Assembly: GCA_905221605.1 (NCBI GenBank)
Contig: CAJNDS010002035.1
Coordinates: 651,290-715,289 of the forward strand
Direction: 5' to 3'
DNA length: 64,000 nucleotides
Source: Symbiodinium natans
Taxonomy: Eukaryota > Sar > Dinophyceae > Suessiales > Symbiodiniaceae
Shown: positions 31,337 through 44,200 of the stretch, piece after piece
Numbering within the stretch: position 1 is the stretch's first letter
Layout: each line of letters begins with the position of its first letter
Position numbers and translations under genes: made by a program
The notes under the pieces: generated by a model
Databases searched by the model: none
Told to the model about the DNA's origin: nothing
What the model saw: only the letters and a program-made list of their open reading frames with translations

Positions 31337-32063
31337 TAGAGGAGAGTTTGTTTGGGAGATTATAAGCTTTATGGGGTTGGCTTGGGGCCGAGGAGCGTTT
31401 AGGGCCTTGTAGGTTTTGATGTTGGCTTGGGGTTGAGGTTTGGCGAGATTTGGAAAAGTAGGTGGCTTGTATAGGGCTTTGAGGAATGAGGATTTGGGGA
31501 TTTCGGTTTGGGCCATTTGGGGTTTAGGGTTTAGGGTTAGGGTCCCTCCTTTGGTCCCTTAAGTTATCCTGTCATTCTGGTTACTCTTGGTTGCTACGTG
31601 GTACCCTTCTGCCCGTTTGGGTTTTGGGGGGATCCTTGATAGAAGTAAGCCACCCTCAATCCTGAACCCTTATTTTGAATATGGTTACAGGGGGCCACCA
31701 AGTACATCCATGCGGAGCATCTGCTATTGCTTAAGAACCCTAAATTGATACCCTCCTAAAACCAACAACCCCCCGGCCTAAAAAAACAATCCTGTAGCTG
31801 CCCTGTTTAAAGCCTCTGCCGAATTAGGGGGGTCGGAAGCCTGAAGCAGAAATCTGAAGCCTGAACTCTTCAAAGCCTTACCCGAACTCTGAAAGCCCGA
31901 AACCCTCAAGACTCTAGGGTTTCGGGATGTTTCGGGTTTAGGTGTTTATGGCTTGCTAAATGACTGAGCCAGCAAGCTCGAAGGACAGGCTGTTTGTTCG
32001 GACAAACGATAAGAACCCCACCCCCCCACCCCCCCTCTTATACTAACAATCCTTTTGGGGTTT

Positions 32064-32121
32064 GGAAGGGGGGGGGGGGTTCATACAAGGAGGGGGGGCG
32101 GGGGGGGGGGGGGGGGGGGGG
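32064..32121. repeat. Poly-G tracts
   Basis: Runs of 10-20 G with short interruptions after a family E-like CTTATACTAACAATCC. Strong quadruplex potential; lengths may be unreliable in assembly. Confidence 0.85.
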
Positions 32122-32443
32122 TCCCGTCGAAGCATGACCTTCTTACTCCTGGGGTTCAGGGTTTGGGGGTTGGGTTTAGGGTTTAAGTTTAAGGGTTTAG
32201 GTTTTTGTTTTTTTGGGCTTTTTTGGGGTTTAGGGTTTAGGGTCAGGGGTTTCAAGTTGCATGCTCCCTCATTTTGTTCTTCCAGCTCACTTTTGCATGC
32301 TGCGAAGCTTGAGATTCCCAGGCTTTCGAGGAAGAGGTTTGGTTGCTGTAGGATGTCGCAGTCCTGAGCACCACACGAAGCAGGATTTGGGCTTGAAACA
32401 ACTAAACCCTAAACCCCAAACCCCCAAACCCCTAAACCCTAAG

Positions 32444-32571
32444 CCCTAAACCCTAAACCCTAACCCTAAACCCTAAACCCTAAACCCTAAACCCAAACCC
32501 TAAACCCTAAACCCTAAACCCTAAACCCTAAACCCTAAACCCTAAACCCTAAACCTTAAACCCCAACCCAG
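32444..32571. repeat. CCCTAAA array
   Basis: Near-perfect heptamers leading to AACCCAG and the exon-like segment at 32572. Confidence 0.95.
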
Positions 32572-32644
32572 GCGGTGGAGTACGCAAGCAGCAGCTTCGA
32601 CTCGTCCTTGCAGCTGTGCGCGGGCGCAGCTTGGCGATTTCTTG
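32572..32644 (+). CDS. Candidate exon (AVEYASSSFDSSLQLCAG)
   Basis: Preceded by a CCCTAAA array ending CAG/G and followed by GGGTTTGGGGTTTAGGG, the C-strand/exon/G-strand layout. Open frame ends AAWRFLG. Product unknown. Confidence 0.4.
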
Positions 32645-33960
32645 GGGGTTTGGGGTTTAGGGTTTAGGGTTAGGTTTCAAGCTAGCTCTGCAGCAGAGGG
32701 AGTGCCAGCATTTGTCTGAGTACCTGTCTCTGGACACAAGCGTTCGGTAGCCTGCGCAGCACTGCCTTCAGGGTCCCTGTCCTGCGTTTGTTTTCTCCAT
32801 GTTGTTGAAACTCCAAGACAGAGTCTCACTTTGTCCTGATGGCTAAAATCCGAGTTCCACGCACAAGCAAGCAAAGGCTCCTTAAGCTCAATGTTTCTAG
32901 AGCATCGAGTTCAGGCTTCAGGGGTGCATTCAGACATCAGAAGAAAGCAAAAACCCTAAACCAATAAGCCCTAAATGGGACCCTTATACGGCACCTTCGG
33001 GGTTGTATAGGGAATCAGATTAATGGTCCCTTGTAGCAGCCCAGCAGTCAATGAGGCTTGCCTGCGTTGCACTGGCACATCGGTGGGGAAAAGCGAGGCA
33101 CAGCCGTCACAGACTGATTCTACACTGCCACTCTGGCTTAGCAGTCCAAGGGTTAGGGTTTGGTTTAGGGTTTAGGGTTTCGGGGTTAGGATCATCTAGG
33201 GAGGCCATGTGCGACTGTACTTCGCTAGCTTGCTACCCATGCAGTATCACGGCAGGTGCTTTAAGGTCGTTATTGCATGGGTGACTGGATAGCTGCGCTT
33301 GGGATGAGGCTATATCATGGTGGGTTGCCCAGTACCTGTTGAGGCGACAACCTAATCGTAGCCTGCAACCCCCTGCAGCGCACATCGCTCTCCCTCCAAT
33401 CCCTCTCGGTCCCTCCGTTCCCTCTCTCGGTCTTCTCTCCGCTCCCTCTCTCTCTCTCTCCCAATCTCCTCTCTCTCGCTCTCTCTTGCTCTCCCTCTCC
33501 CTGTGGCTCTCCCTTTCCTCTCGCCCTCTTTCTCTCCCTCTCCTCCCTCTCCCAGTGCCTCTTTTCCTTTCTCTCTCCTCCGTCTGTCACTGTGTCCCTC
33601 TGCGGCGCATGTCCTTCGGTCTGTCAGTCGCTCTCTCTCTCTCTCTCTCCTTCTCTCTCTCTCTTCTCTCTCTGCTTCTCTCTCTCTTCCTCTCTCTTCT
33701 CTCTCTCCTTCTCTCTCTCCTTCTCTCTGTCAACGATACGCACGCAAGCCTGCTCTTGTACGACTTGGGGTCTGCGGGTTCGTGTGGCTCTGACAAGATG
33801 TTGAGTGAAAGCTGACCGTCCATCTCGCACGCCCTCCTAGCATATTTCACCCATGTTGTTCCTAAAGCCCTAAACCCTACACCCTAAACCCTAAACTCTA
33901 AACCCTGAACCCTGAACCCAAAACCCTAAACCCTAAACCCTAAACTGTACGAAAGAGCAG
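32645..33960. other. Low-complexity and repeat stretch
   Basis: A CT-rich tract of about 300 bp (33,413-33,732) that gives spurious Ser/Leu frames on one strand and Arg/Glu on the other, plus short heptamer runs at about 33,135-33,190 and 33,870-33,945. Confidence 0.7.
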
Positions 33961-34026
33961 GTTCTGGTCATACCCTTCGACACCTTGCGCAGTAAGGAGT
34001 TGGAGGCTGGGCGCTGCCGGAACTGA
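33961..34026 (+). CDS. Candidate terminal exon (VLVIPFDTLRSKELEAGRCRN)
   Basis: Follows a CCCTAAA array and AGAGCAG/G, and ends at TGA 34024-34026. Coding-like composition; possibly the last exon of the unassigned gene begun upstream. Confidence 0.35.
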   Translation, partial: VLVIPFDTLRSKELEAGRCRN

Positions 34027-37000
34027 GCTCCCTGAACCCTGACCCTCAACCTCAACCCTAAACCCTAACCACCCGAAGCTTACACAGCCACGGAAAGTCA
34101 AACTTTTAAACCCTAAACCGGAGCAGTGGGACGATTTGCCTGGTGCATCCTGCTTCTGATAGGAACCCAGACTTGCGCTGGTGCTACGGCCCTGTCCTGA
34201 GCTAGGGGCAAGTAGGAGTTCTGGGATCTCCTACCGAAGGGTCTAGGTTTTAGGATCTTGGGGGGGGTGGCCAACTAAGGCTTAGTGAAGGGGTACTTTG
34301 GGCCTTGTTCTGGGTAGGGAGTAGTTCGGGCTAGGGGCAATACACTGATGCCTTCTTTTCTTTGTGGGAGGGGGGGGGGGGTGGTTCCCCTGCAATCCCC
34401 GTTCAAGACAAACGGCAGCCTTTTTGGTCTAAGCCCAAAACCCTTATGAACCGAGGATCCTATGAAAAAGCACAGGCCCTGTCAGAACACAAAGCAACGG
34501 GAAGCTGCGGCCAATGCCCCCACTTTGGCAACCCTAAACACGAAAAACCGCGAGCACTTCGAGGGTTCTCTTGGGGGTTCTGGCGGTTGCTGCAGCTGGA
34601 GGGCCAGTACTGTGGGCGGCGGGTAATTACTCTACCTTATTCACGCAGAACTTAGCTTAGCTCATGGCCCGACCCAGAACCTTCACGTAGCTGTTCTTCA
34701 ACAGGCTTCTTGAGGGAGGGGGGTTCATGGGGGGGTAGGTTCCTAGGGAACCTTACCCCCCTCCCTTAAGAACCCTTTATTCTCCGAGGACGTGGCTATC
34801 GCGCCTGGTATCAAATGCCCTCATCGCCTCCACCCACAATGCCCCAGCCTCGGCGTCTTACCCCCTAAAGCCCTGAACCCTAAATCCCAAAGCCCCCCAA
34901 CCCCCCTCTCCCTTTTTGGCTTGGCTCCCGGAACTTTGCCGGTTTAGGGTTTGGGATGTAGGGTTGAGGGTTGAGGGAAACCAGGTGCATTCGAATTCCT
35001 GGATTGGCATCAGCACGGTGTGTCAGAAAGGGCTACTTAGGTACATAGGGACTATACAAGGTATATAGGGCTACAGAGGGGAATAAGCTTAAGCGTCCGT
35101 TCTAGGGGTCCCTTCTTCTTGGAGGTTCACGGCACTTATGAACCAATTATATCTGTACTTATAACCCACTTATGAGCCCCTTAAGTGCCCTAAGATGGTT
35201 ATAAGTACAGTGATAAGTACAGTTATAATTGGTTAATAAGACCCTAAACCCTAAACCCTAAACCCTAAACCCTAACCCTAAACCCTAAGTATACCCCTTA
35301 AAGGGAGCGGTGCCGGGCCGAGGACCCCCTCAGCAATCTTCATTGGAGGGAGCTCCGGCCATGGTCTTGGCTCTGCTTGCCAAGCGCATTTGTGTTCAGA
35401 TCTCAACCCTAAACCCTAAACCCTAAACCCTAAACCCTAAACCCTAAACCCTAAACCCTAAACCCTAAACCCGGCCCTAAACCTAAACCCTAAACCCTAA
35501 ACCCTAAACCCTAAACCCTGACTGGTCTCACACTTTCACAGGTGCTGTAGAGAGTCAGGGAGTGTTGGGGTGATGAAGGCTTGAGACTGCCAACTTCTGA
35601 TCCACAGCTCTTCCTCTACGATGGGGGCAATTCCTCAGCAGGAGAAGCAAGTGGGAGAATTGGCCAAGCTATGCTGAGTTATGCTAAGTTAGAGTACCTG
35701 ATGAACAAGGGGCCCGATCTGAACTGCTCATCCCACACGCGCACGCTCGCACCGCCAGCAAGCACGTGGACTAACGGAGTCCCCGCAAGCTGAACACGAT
35801 GCACACTGCAACTTCCCCTCGCAAGACAGTCTGTCAGACACCCCGCGCGACGAAGGGGCACGGATGTCCAATGTTATAACATCGGGTGTGCTTCGGAATC
35901 GAGAACCACCGTCCCCTTCAAGCAGGCGAGTGATAAATGTGCAGCTTTCCTAATTTGGATATCCCAAAAAGGGTTGACCCCATAATGGTGATCGGAGCCC
36001 CAGACGGGACCATCAATCAGAATCCCAAGTCCTTCGTCTTCGGCCAAGGTTCCAAAGCCAAGACTGCAATCTAACGGTGGCTCACTCAGGGCTCCTGTGC
36101 GAGTGGAATGCCTAGGCTCAGTGATATATCTGGACTCAGCTCACCGTCGCTCACCGTATCCCTCAACCTTCAACCCTCAAGCCTGAACCGCGTAAAGCTT
36201 TACCCTAGACCCGGAACCCTAAACCCTAAACCGTAAACCCTATTATAGCCTCGGGTACCTGCCAATGCAAGCCGTGCTGCAAAGGTCGTGTGATGGGCTG
36301 GCGGATCTAATTACCGCGTTATCCTTCCCACCCTGTTAGTGACCGCTAGTGCTAGTCTGGGTCCTTGAGTCACACCTTGTCGAATGTTGATGCTTGCTAC
36401 AGCTTGACGTTGCTAGAAACAGGTTGTGCGCAACTACAGTTCCAGCAGGCTATAGTAGTTTCGGCAAATCTCTGCGGGACTCAAGGCCGCCCACTCCAGG
36501 ACCTAGCCTCCGCTTTTATTGCTTTTGAATTTACCTTCGGCACGCTTGTGTCACTTTTCTTTAGATCAGCTGTTGCGCACAGCGGGTCTGGATGAAGTCC
36601 AAGGCAAGCAGGCGCAATGACCCCAATGGTATAATCAAGACTGCCGCCGGCTCAAAAAATCATGTCCTGCCGGAATGCGCCTACCCCACTGTCACGAGTG
36701 CGAAGCAGACGCAAGACGTGTGCCCAACACAAGCCTGTGCGGCAGCACTTCGCAGGTCCTAGCAAGTCTTGGTGTACTGGGCCACACAGGAACTGTGAGT
36801 CTGAAGATAGTCGCGTCTAGAGCTGGTGGAGTAGCTTCTTGCGCCTTCGAATGTTGTACTATACACGTCTTCTGAAGAATGCAATTTCTGCTCGAGCCAC
36901 CAAACAAGACTCGTCGCATATACTTTCCCCTAACCGCAGGTGCCGGGGGCATCAACATAAAAGCCTGCTTTCCGTGAACAGTCAGATTGGGATGACTACT

Positions 37001-37740
37001 ACTTGCTAAGAACCCCCCAAAAACACAAACAATAATCCCTGTATTATCCTTATAATGAAGAGTATTTACAATTCTTGGGGGGGGGGGGGGCTTCTCAAGC
37101 AATTCGTGGATGAGGATCGTGAGACCTCTGCTGCGAGCCATAGCTGTGCACCCATTCCCATGCCATGCTGGAAACACTGACGCCTGGCTCTCGTGCAAAC
37201 CAAAGAATACTAGGCTTTAGGGTTTAGGGTTAAGGGTTTAGGGATCCGGAGTAGGCCTAATTTGTCCTTATTTCCTGTTTTTAGGGTTGGGGTTTCCCTT
37301 ATAATCCCCTTCAAACCAAAACCCCATCATCGGCAGTGGGCTGTTTTGCAAAGTTGCAAGATGGGTGTTTCTGAAATCAGGGCGTACCTTCATGGGGTCC
37401 TGCCAAAAAGCGAATCCTACTACTTGGGGGTCTATATTTGGGGTCCCGTATTTTCGTACAGCAACATCGCCGAAGCAAATCGATTGCCACACCCTCTGTC
37501 CCGCCCTCACCCGACTCAGCCCATTCGTGCTGCGGACCGTGCCACACTGCGAGGTCTCTAAAGGAGAGAAAGTCATAGACCGCCAGCGAGCAGGCCAACA
37601 GGAAAGGGACTTCAAAATGGCTTTGGAGGTCATCGACCCTAAACCCTAAACCCTACACCCTAAACCCTAAACCCTAAACCCTACACCCTAAACCCTACAC
37701 CCTAAACCCTAAACCCTAAGCCCTCAACAATAACTGTCAG
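34027..37740. other. Mixed unique sequence, small inverted-repeat elements and heptamer arrays
   Basis: CCCTAAA arrays at 35,244-35,290 and 35,405-35,520 and a family D copy at about 35,126-35,241. A family I element lies at about 36,998-37,100 (CTAAGAACCCC ... poly-G), and a family F piece at 37,370-37,455 (GGGGGTCTATATTTGGGGTCCC, also at 4,560 and 15,668). The open stretch 35,581-35,793 has no recognised product. Confidence 0.5.
35126..35241. mobile_element. Family D palindromic element, uninterrupted copy
   Basis: Arms CTTATGAACCAATTATATCTGTACTTAT and the inverse ...ATAAGTACAGTTATAATTGG, then TTAATAAG. It serves as the empty-site reference for the retroelement insertion at 20,528. Confidence 0.75.
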
Positions 37741-37810
37741 ATGCCATTCGGGAAGCGATGCCAAGCCTGCGGCAGCTCAGGCGGGAGATCTTTCAGCGTG
37801 AGGCCACTGC
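37741..37810 (+). CDS. Candidate exon (AIREAMPSLRQLRREIFQRE)
   Basis: Preceded by CCCTAAA repeats and followed by a family I element at about 37,818-37,923. Helical, charged sequence; product unknown. Confidence 0.35.
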
Positions 37811-37817
37811 TTGTTGC

Positions 37818-37923
37818 CTACTCATTGCTTAAGAACCCCGCAGAAATAGACATATTCTTCCTTATTGAGGGTAATATATAGGGAGTGTTTGCTATTTTTT
37901 TGGGGTTCTTAAGCAAAGAGTAA
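37818..37923. mobile_element. Family I inverted-repeat element
   Basis: TACTCATTGCTTAAGAACCCC at the left and GGGGTTCTTAAGCAAAGAGTAA at the right are nearly perfect inverted repeats around an AT-rich body. Confidence 0.75.
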
Positions 37924-38213
37924 ATGTCATGCTGTAACTTGAGAAGCCTTCATGGGCATGCGGCTTGAGAGCTTTCAGGCTGCTTAAAGAGATGGTGTCG
38001 TAAAAATGTCGCAACGCGCACGCACTTGCTGGCACTTGTAACAGCAGAATCACGCGCCTTTGCAGCCGAATTTGGCACAAGCCGACTCTTCGGCAGCCGC
38101 TCGCCTGAAGGGGCGTGGGGGCTCATATCCCTTGTTTGATGAAACACATCTTCATTTCCATGCGCATCGCCGACGCCTGGGAGTTTGAGACTCGGTGTTA
38201 AGGCGGTTAGCCG

Positions 38214-41200
38214 ATGAGGCTATGGGCCTTTCTTTTCCTAGCCTCTGCAGAGCGCATCTACGACTTTCTGGATGTAAAGGTCCACCCCTTTCCCACGTCC
38301 TGCAATGGAACCCAAGCTTTGCAGGGTAACTACACTGTGGAAGTTGCCGCCACCATCCCAACATCATGTCGTCTACAAGGCCGGGGAGCCACAGTCCTGC
38401 TAAAGGCACCTTTGACCTTCTCCGGGGATGTGATCATGGAGGGCGACATTGCCTGGATCGGGGAGGAGCCTTTCAGTCAGGCCTGCGTGGCAGCGCGCAG
38501 CCTGCAAATTGGCGGAGGCAGCTCGAAGGACCGGATCAGCTTCCAAGACTGCCACAACAGGAAGAGCTTTGGGGGGGCACTCCTCGTGGAGGACAACTTG
38601 GCGGTTCTGCCTCATGCGGCTCTTTCTGTGCAGCAGTGCAGCAGTTTCAAAGGTGGAGGCGGCGCCTACGTTAGTGGCACGGTTATGCAGGAGGGGCGTC
38701 TTGAGATGTCCGGATGCCACAGTGGAGGTGGGGGGGGCGGCTTGCAAGCTACGATCGGGCTGGTGCAGGGCCCAGAGGGTGTGATGAGCTTCTCTCAGTG
38801 CCAGGCTCAGGATAGTGGGGGGGGGCTCTTGGTGGAAGGTGATCTACAGCTTCAGGGGAAGCTGCGTGTGGAGGACTGCGCTTCCGAGGCCCAGGGAGGT
38901 GGAGTCGCCGTTCACGGCACCCTCTTGCAGCTTGCGGGAACCATTGGCTTCCAAAATTGCACAGCTGCTGTCGCGGGTGGGGGGCTTCACGTGAGCGCCT
39001 GGAATCAGACGAAGGGCTTTGCAAGCTTTCGACTCTGTCAGGCGGGGGCAGGGGGAGCTGTCTTCAGCAGCGGCGATGTGCACCTCGCAGGGACGAACCA
39101 GTTCAATGTCAGCAAGGCCAGCAATGAAGTCAGCAAGAGGAGAACGAGAGGAAGCGGTGGTGGCATGTCGATCAGGAAGGGCAACCTGGTCCAGCACGGC
39201 GGTTCGATGAGTTTCTTCCACTGCGAAGCCGAAAGTGGTTACGGCGGAGGCTTGTCTCTGGACAGTGGTTTCCTGCACCAGATGAGCGAGGCCGTCATGG
39301 TCTTCGTTCGCTGCAAGGCTCACTCAGGGGGAAGCTGGCGAGTAGGTGGCGAAGTTCAGCTTCAGGGAAGCATGTCATGCTCAAACTCCGAAGCAGACTA
39401 TGGGGGCTGCGGAACACTCGGCAGCAGCATTACGGTGGTGGGTGGAGAGCTATTTTTCACCGGATGCATGGCTCGAACTGAGGCCGGCGGATTGATGGTA
39501 GCGAAAACCTTCGTCCAGGAAGCCGGCACGGTGTCTTTCAACACCTGCAGGAGCCAACATACAGGAGCAGGTTGCCTGCAGGTTGGCGCCTTGAAACAGT
39601 CTAACGGTTCCCTGCGCCTTGCTGGCTGCACCTCTCAGACGGGTTCTGGGGGAATAGTCAGCAAAGGCCCCGTGGACCTGGCTGGCTCCAACGTGTTCAG
39701 CGACTGTTCAACCAAATCGTCAGGGGCTGGCCTGTCGATTAAGGTAGGCAACCTCGTCCAGCACGGTGGGTCGACGCGGTTCGAACGATGCAATGCAGAA
39801 GGAGATGGTGGAGGCGTGTACCTCGATCGGGGCTCCTTACATCAGAGACTTGGTGGCCCAGTAGTGCCCTTTTGCCCCCCTTTTTTCGTTCAAGGTTCCC
39901 TTATAAAGCAACTACAACCCCACAAAGGGTACCCTGATTATGAGATGTTGGGCTACGAAGGAAAGATGGCGTCATGGACTTCCTCAAGTGCTCCGCGAAT
40001 GGAAGAGGAGGCAGCTTGCGCGTGAAGGGCGACCTGATCGTCAGGGGCAACCTTTCCTGCTCAGGATCTTACGCCAGGGTGGATGGGGGTGGGGCCATTG
40101 TGGGTGGCAAGCTGAAGCAGCTTGGTGGGCACTTGGTATTCAAGAAGTGCACAGCGAAACGTGGAGAAGGTGGAGGGGGAGCGCTGGTAAAGTTCGTGGT
40201 GCAGGAGGGCGGGACGATGTCCTTCCGAGGATGCGAAGCCAATGGAAAAGGAGCAAGTTGCCTGCAAACTCGAAGCTTGACGCAGCCTGGTAGCCCAGTG
40301 GTACCCATTTGCCCTTTTTGTTGGGTTCTAGGTTCCTTTTTGAAGTAGCCCTGAGCCCATAAACAGGGCACCACTTGTTGCAAGATGGTTGCTGGGCTAC
40401 CAAGGCAGCGAAATGGCTCCATGCAGGTTACAGGCTGCAAAGGGGGTGACAGCGGGGCAGTTCTCAGCAAAGGCCCGGTAGAGCTGGCGGGCTCCAACCT
40501 TTTCTCCCACTCATCGAATGAGAATGGGGGTGGCTGCCTCCTGATCAAGGAAGGGAACCTCACCCAGCACAGGGGCGTGACCGAGTTCGACCGGTGCAAG
40601 GCTGGCAAAGGTGGTGGTGGTTTGCTCTTGGAAAAGGGCTCCTTACATCAGAAGGCGGAGGGCACGATGGTTTTCTCCAATTGCGAGGCGCGTGCTCTGC
40701 GTGGTGCTGCACCTGCTGCTGTTGCCGCTAGCAGTGGTGGTGGCTTGCGGGCCAATGGTGCACTTTACCTGCATGGCCACCTCTCTTTCAAGGGCTGCAA
40801 GGCCACGGTCTTCGGCGGCGGAGCGCAGGTGACTCTTTTAAGACAGCTTGGCGGGACCCTGGTCGTGGAAGGGTGCTCTGCAGGCAGTGGTGGTGGGATG
40901 CATGTGAGGCGGACCTTTGCCCAGGATGCTGGGAAGGTGTCCTTCCGAAATTGCACGGGTAGACGCGAAGGAGGCTGCCTGTACACAAGAACCCAGGTTG
41001 CCTTTCAGGAACTTGAGTTTTCCATTCTTGCCTAGTAAGACTTCTCATAATAGTTCACAGAACTAAATTTGACTAGGGTTTAGGGGTTTCGGGGTTAGGG
41101 TTTAGGGTTTAGGGGTTAGGGTTTAGGGTTTAGGGTTTAGATTAAGGTCCCTTGTTGGGTCCCCCATATGGCCAGTTCTCTAAATCATGGTCCCTTTTTG

Positions 41201-44200
41201 GATACCCTCAAGAATAGGGTCGCCTTATCCTAAAGGAACCATAGTTTAGAGAAATCATTCTAGAATACGGCACCCTGACAAGAGGGACGAAGGGACTCTG
41301 GCTTCCAGAAGTACCCAACTGCAGCCAACGGCAACTAAACCCTATAAATTCCTATAAACCCTAAACCCCAAACCCTAAACCCTAAACCCAGGAAACTTCA
41401 ACCAGTCGGGCGGCTCATCGGAGTTCGTGCACTGCCGTGGCCAGGATACTTGGTAGCTGAGGGGCACCCTTTTGCCCGTTGTTGGTTGATGGGTCTGGGG
41501 TTTGGGGTTTAGGGTTTTGGGTTTTGGGGTTTAGGGCGTTTGGTTTTCCATACAAAGGCAAACAAAACACCAAACTGGGTACCCGTACCATAAGACATCG
41601 GTTTCTGGGGCACCCCAGGAGAATGGGGCCTAAACCCTAAACCCGAGGACAACGGGGGAGCCATCTACAGCTGGCGCGACGTGCACCTGGGCGGCTCGAC
41701 CTTTCTTGCCAACTCCTCGGTGGAAACCGAGGATGCCCACGGCGGCTGCTTGTTGGTCGCAAAAGGAAACCTCACCCAGAGCCTTGGGAAACACATGAAC
41801 TCTATTTTCTTGGGGTCATGTTACCGTATACTGAACTACTATGATCCCGATATGAATCCACCCTAGACTTATCTACTATGATCCCTATGAGATATGTATT
41901 TACCCTATACTCAACTACTATGATCCCTGTGATATAAAGATACCTTAAACGTTTCATAGGATTCACTGGGCCCACGCAAGGAGTGGCGATACCAAGTTCT
42001 CGGGGTGTGCAGCTTACCGGGGCCACGGTGGTGGCTTGGGCCTCCGCAATGGCAGCCTCATTCTCGCCGCAGGCACCACCTAAACCCTAAACCCTAAACC
42101 CTAAACCCTAAACCCTAAACCCTAAACCCTAAACCCTAAACCCTAAACCCGCTGCAGGCACCATGGACTTTGACAGCTGCACAGCTTCCTGGAACGGGGG
42201 AGGCGCCTTCGTGCCAGAGCATGTGGAGGTGATCTCCGGCAAGCTCACGTTCCTCCGCTGCCGCTCGAAGGGCTGGGAGGGGGGAGGGGGCCTCTACGTT
42301 TCGGAGGGTGACCTCCTTCAGCATGGCGGCGCCACGCACTTCCAGGATTGCAAGGCAGCAAGTGGAGGTGGTGGTGGGGTCCACATCCAGCAAGGCGCCC
42401 TGCAACTCCTCGCGGGCAGGATGAGCTTCGAGCGGTGCGCGGCAGATGGAGCCCAGGGCGGTGGCGGCTTGCTGCTCACGCAAGGCGACTTTGGTAGCCC
42501 GGTGGTAGCCTTTCTCCCTTTTTGTTGGTTCAAGGTTCCCTTATATAAAGTACAGAGACCCCAAGAAAGGGTGCCCTTATCATGATAAGGTTACGGGGCT
42601 ACCAAGGCGACTTTCGGCAGGCGGCAGGATCCGCCCTGTTCTCATACTGCGCGGCAAGGGCGGGCTATGGCGGCGGCTTGAATCTCATCGCTGGCTCCTT
42701 ACACCAAAGCTCCACTGATGGCAGCCTCAACTTTTACAATTGCGAGGCACGTGCTGGGGGCGGCGTCGCTGTCAAGCGGAATGCCACGCTCCTGGGTGCA
42801 AGTACCTTCAACAGCTGTGTTGCCCGCAGCCGCAGTGCAGAACGAGGGGGCGGTGGGGTCTTTCTTGACAAAGGCTACCTGCACCTCCATGGAAGCTTGC
42901 ACATGACAGACTGCAGCACCATGAGCAATGGCGGCGGCGTGCTTGTAAAGAGGGGTGGCATCATAGCGATCGGAAACGTTTCCGTGACCAACTCCAGCGC
43001 ACGGAGGAGTGGAGGTGGTATCTACCTGGCTGGAAAGATGGAACAACTGGGCGCTGGAGTGATCGAGTTCCGCCATTGCGCAGCGTACAGTGCTCATGGT
43101 GGTGGCATGTGGGCTGGAGGTCTGTCCAGCCACAGTGAGATCCTTTTCGACAGCTGTACTGCCGGCAACGTAGACGGGAACGGTGGCGGGCTGGCCATTG
43201 AAGGAGCCGTCGAGCAGACTGGCACGATGAGCTTCCTGAAATGCTCAACAGGTGGGAAAGGCGGTGGATTCTACGTGAATTCCACTCGCCCTGGAATGCT
43301 GCAGCACATAAGCTTCGATCAATGCAGCACAGTTGGCGTGGCACACTCGCTTTTCTCCACCGGCCCGCTCAATATCTCGGACTTGAAGCTCTTGTGCAAC
43401 TAGGACCGGGAGTAGGCCCTTTTTTCCTCTTTTTAGGGTTGGGGTTACCTTAGAATCCCCTTAAAACCAAAAGGGTACCCTTTTCTTCCTAGGTTACTCC
43501 CGAGTCTAGGCAATGACGCCAATGACGTGTGCGTCGACGTTCACAGCGAGCTATCCATGGCAGGAGTGCGGATGAAGAGCAACGGTAGTCGTGGTAGCCC
43601 AGTGGTACCCTTTTTCCCCTTTTTGTTGGTTCGAGATCCCCTTATTATCAAGTAACCGACCCCCAAAAAGGTTGCCCTTAGTAAAATATGGTTACTGGTA
43701 CCAGGTAGTGTCAGCATCCGGGCATCGGCACTGGACAGTGGCCGCATCAGTTGCACCGACACCAAAGCTTGTCACTTACTAGCCAATAGCTGAACTTTAA
43801 ACCTTTTGGGTTCCCTAATTAATGGGAAGAATAAAGTTAAGCCTTTTGTTCCCTTGGTTATTGGAGAAACAAGGTCAGCTACTCACGCCAAAGGCTTCCC
43901 GCAGCATTGCCGGACTGGTTTGCCCGCTGGGCACTGGCGTCAATGACACGGACGGCGAGAAGAGCTGCGAGACGTGCAGTGACAACTACACCCAAGTACA
44001 GCTGTCCACCACTGCGCCTTGCAATGTCTGCCCCATAGAGAATGAGTTCTGCTATGCGAGGAATTTCAAGATGAAGCCTGGTCACATGGTTAAGGACACA
44101 AATGTCAGCTTCACCTACTACTGCCCCAACCCAGCGGCATGCCCAGGAGGGAACTCCAGCAATTTCACGAGCATGTGTGCCAAAGGATACACAGGAAAGT

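Noticed and set aside
33315-33850. Ser/Leu-rich and Arg/Glu-rich frames
   Set aside because: They come from a CT microsatellite-like tract; both strands are open because of composition.
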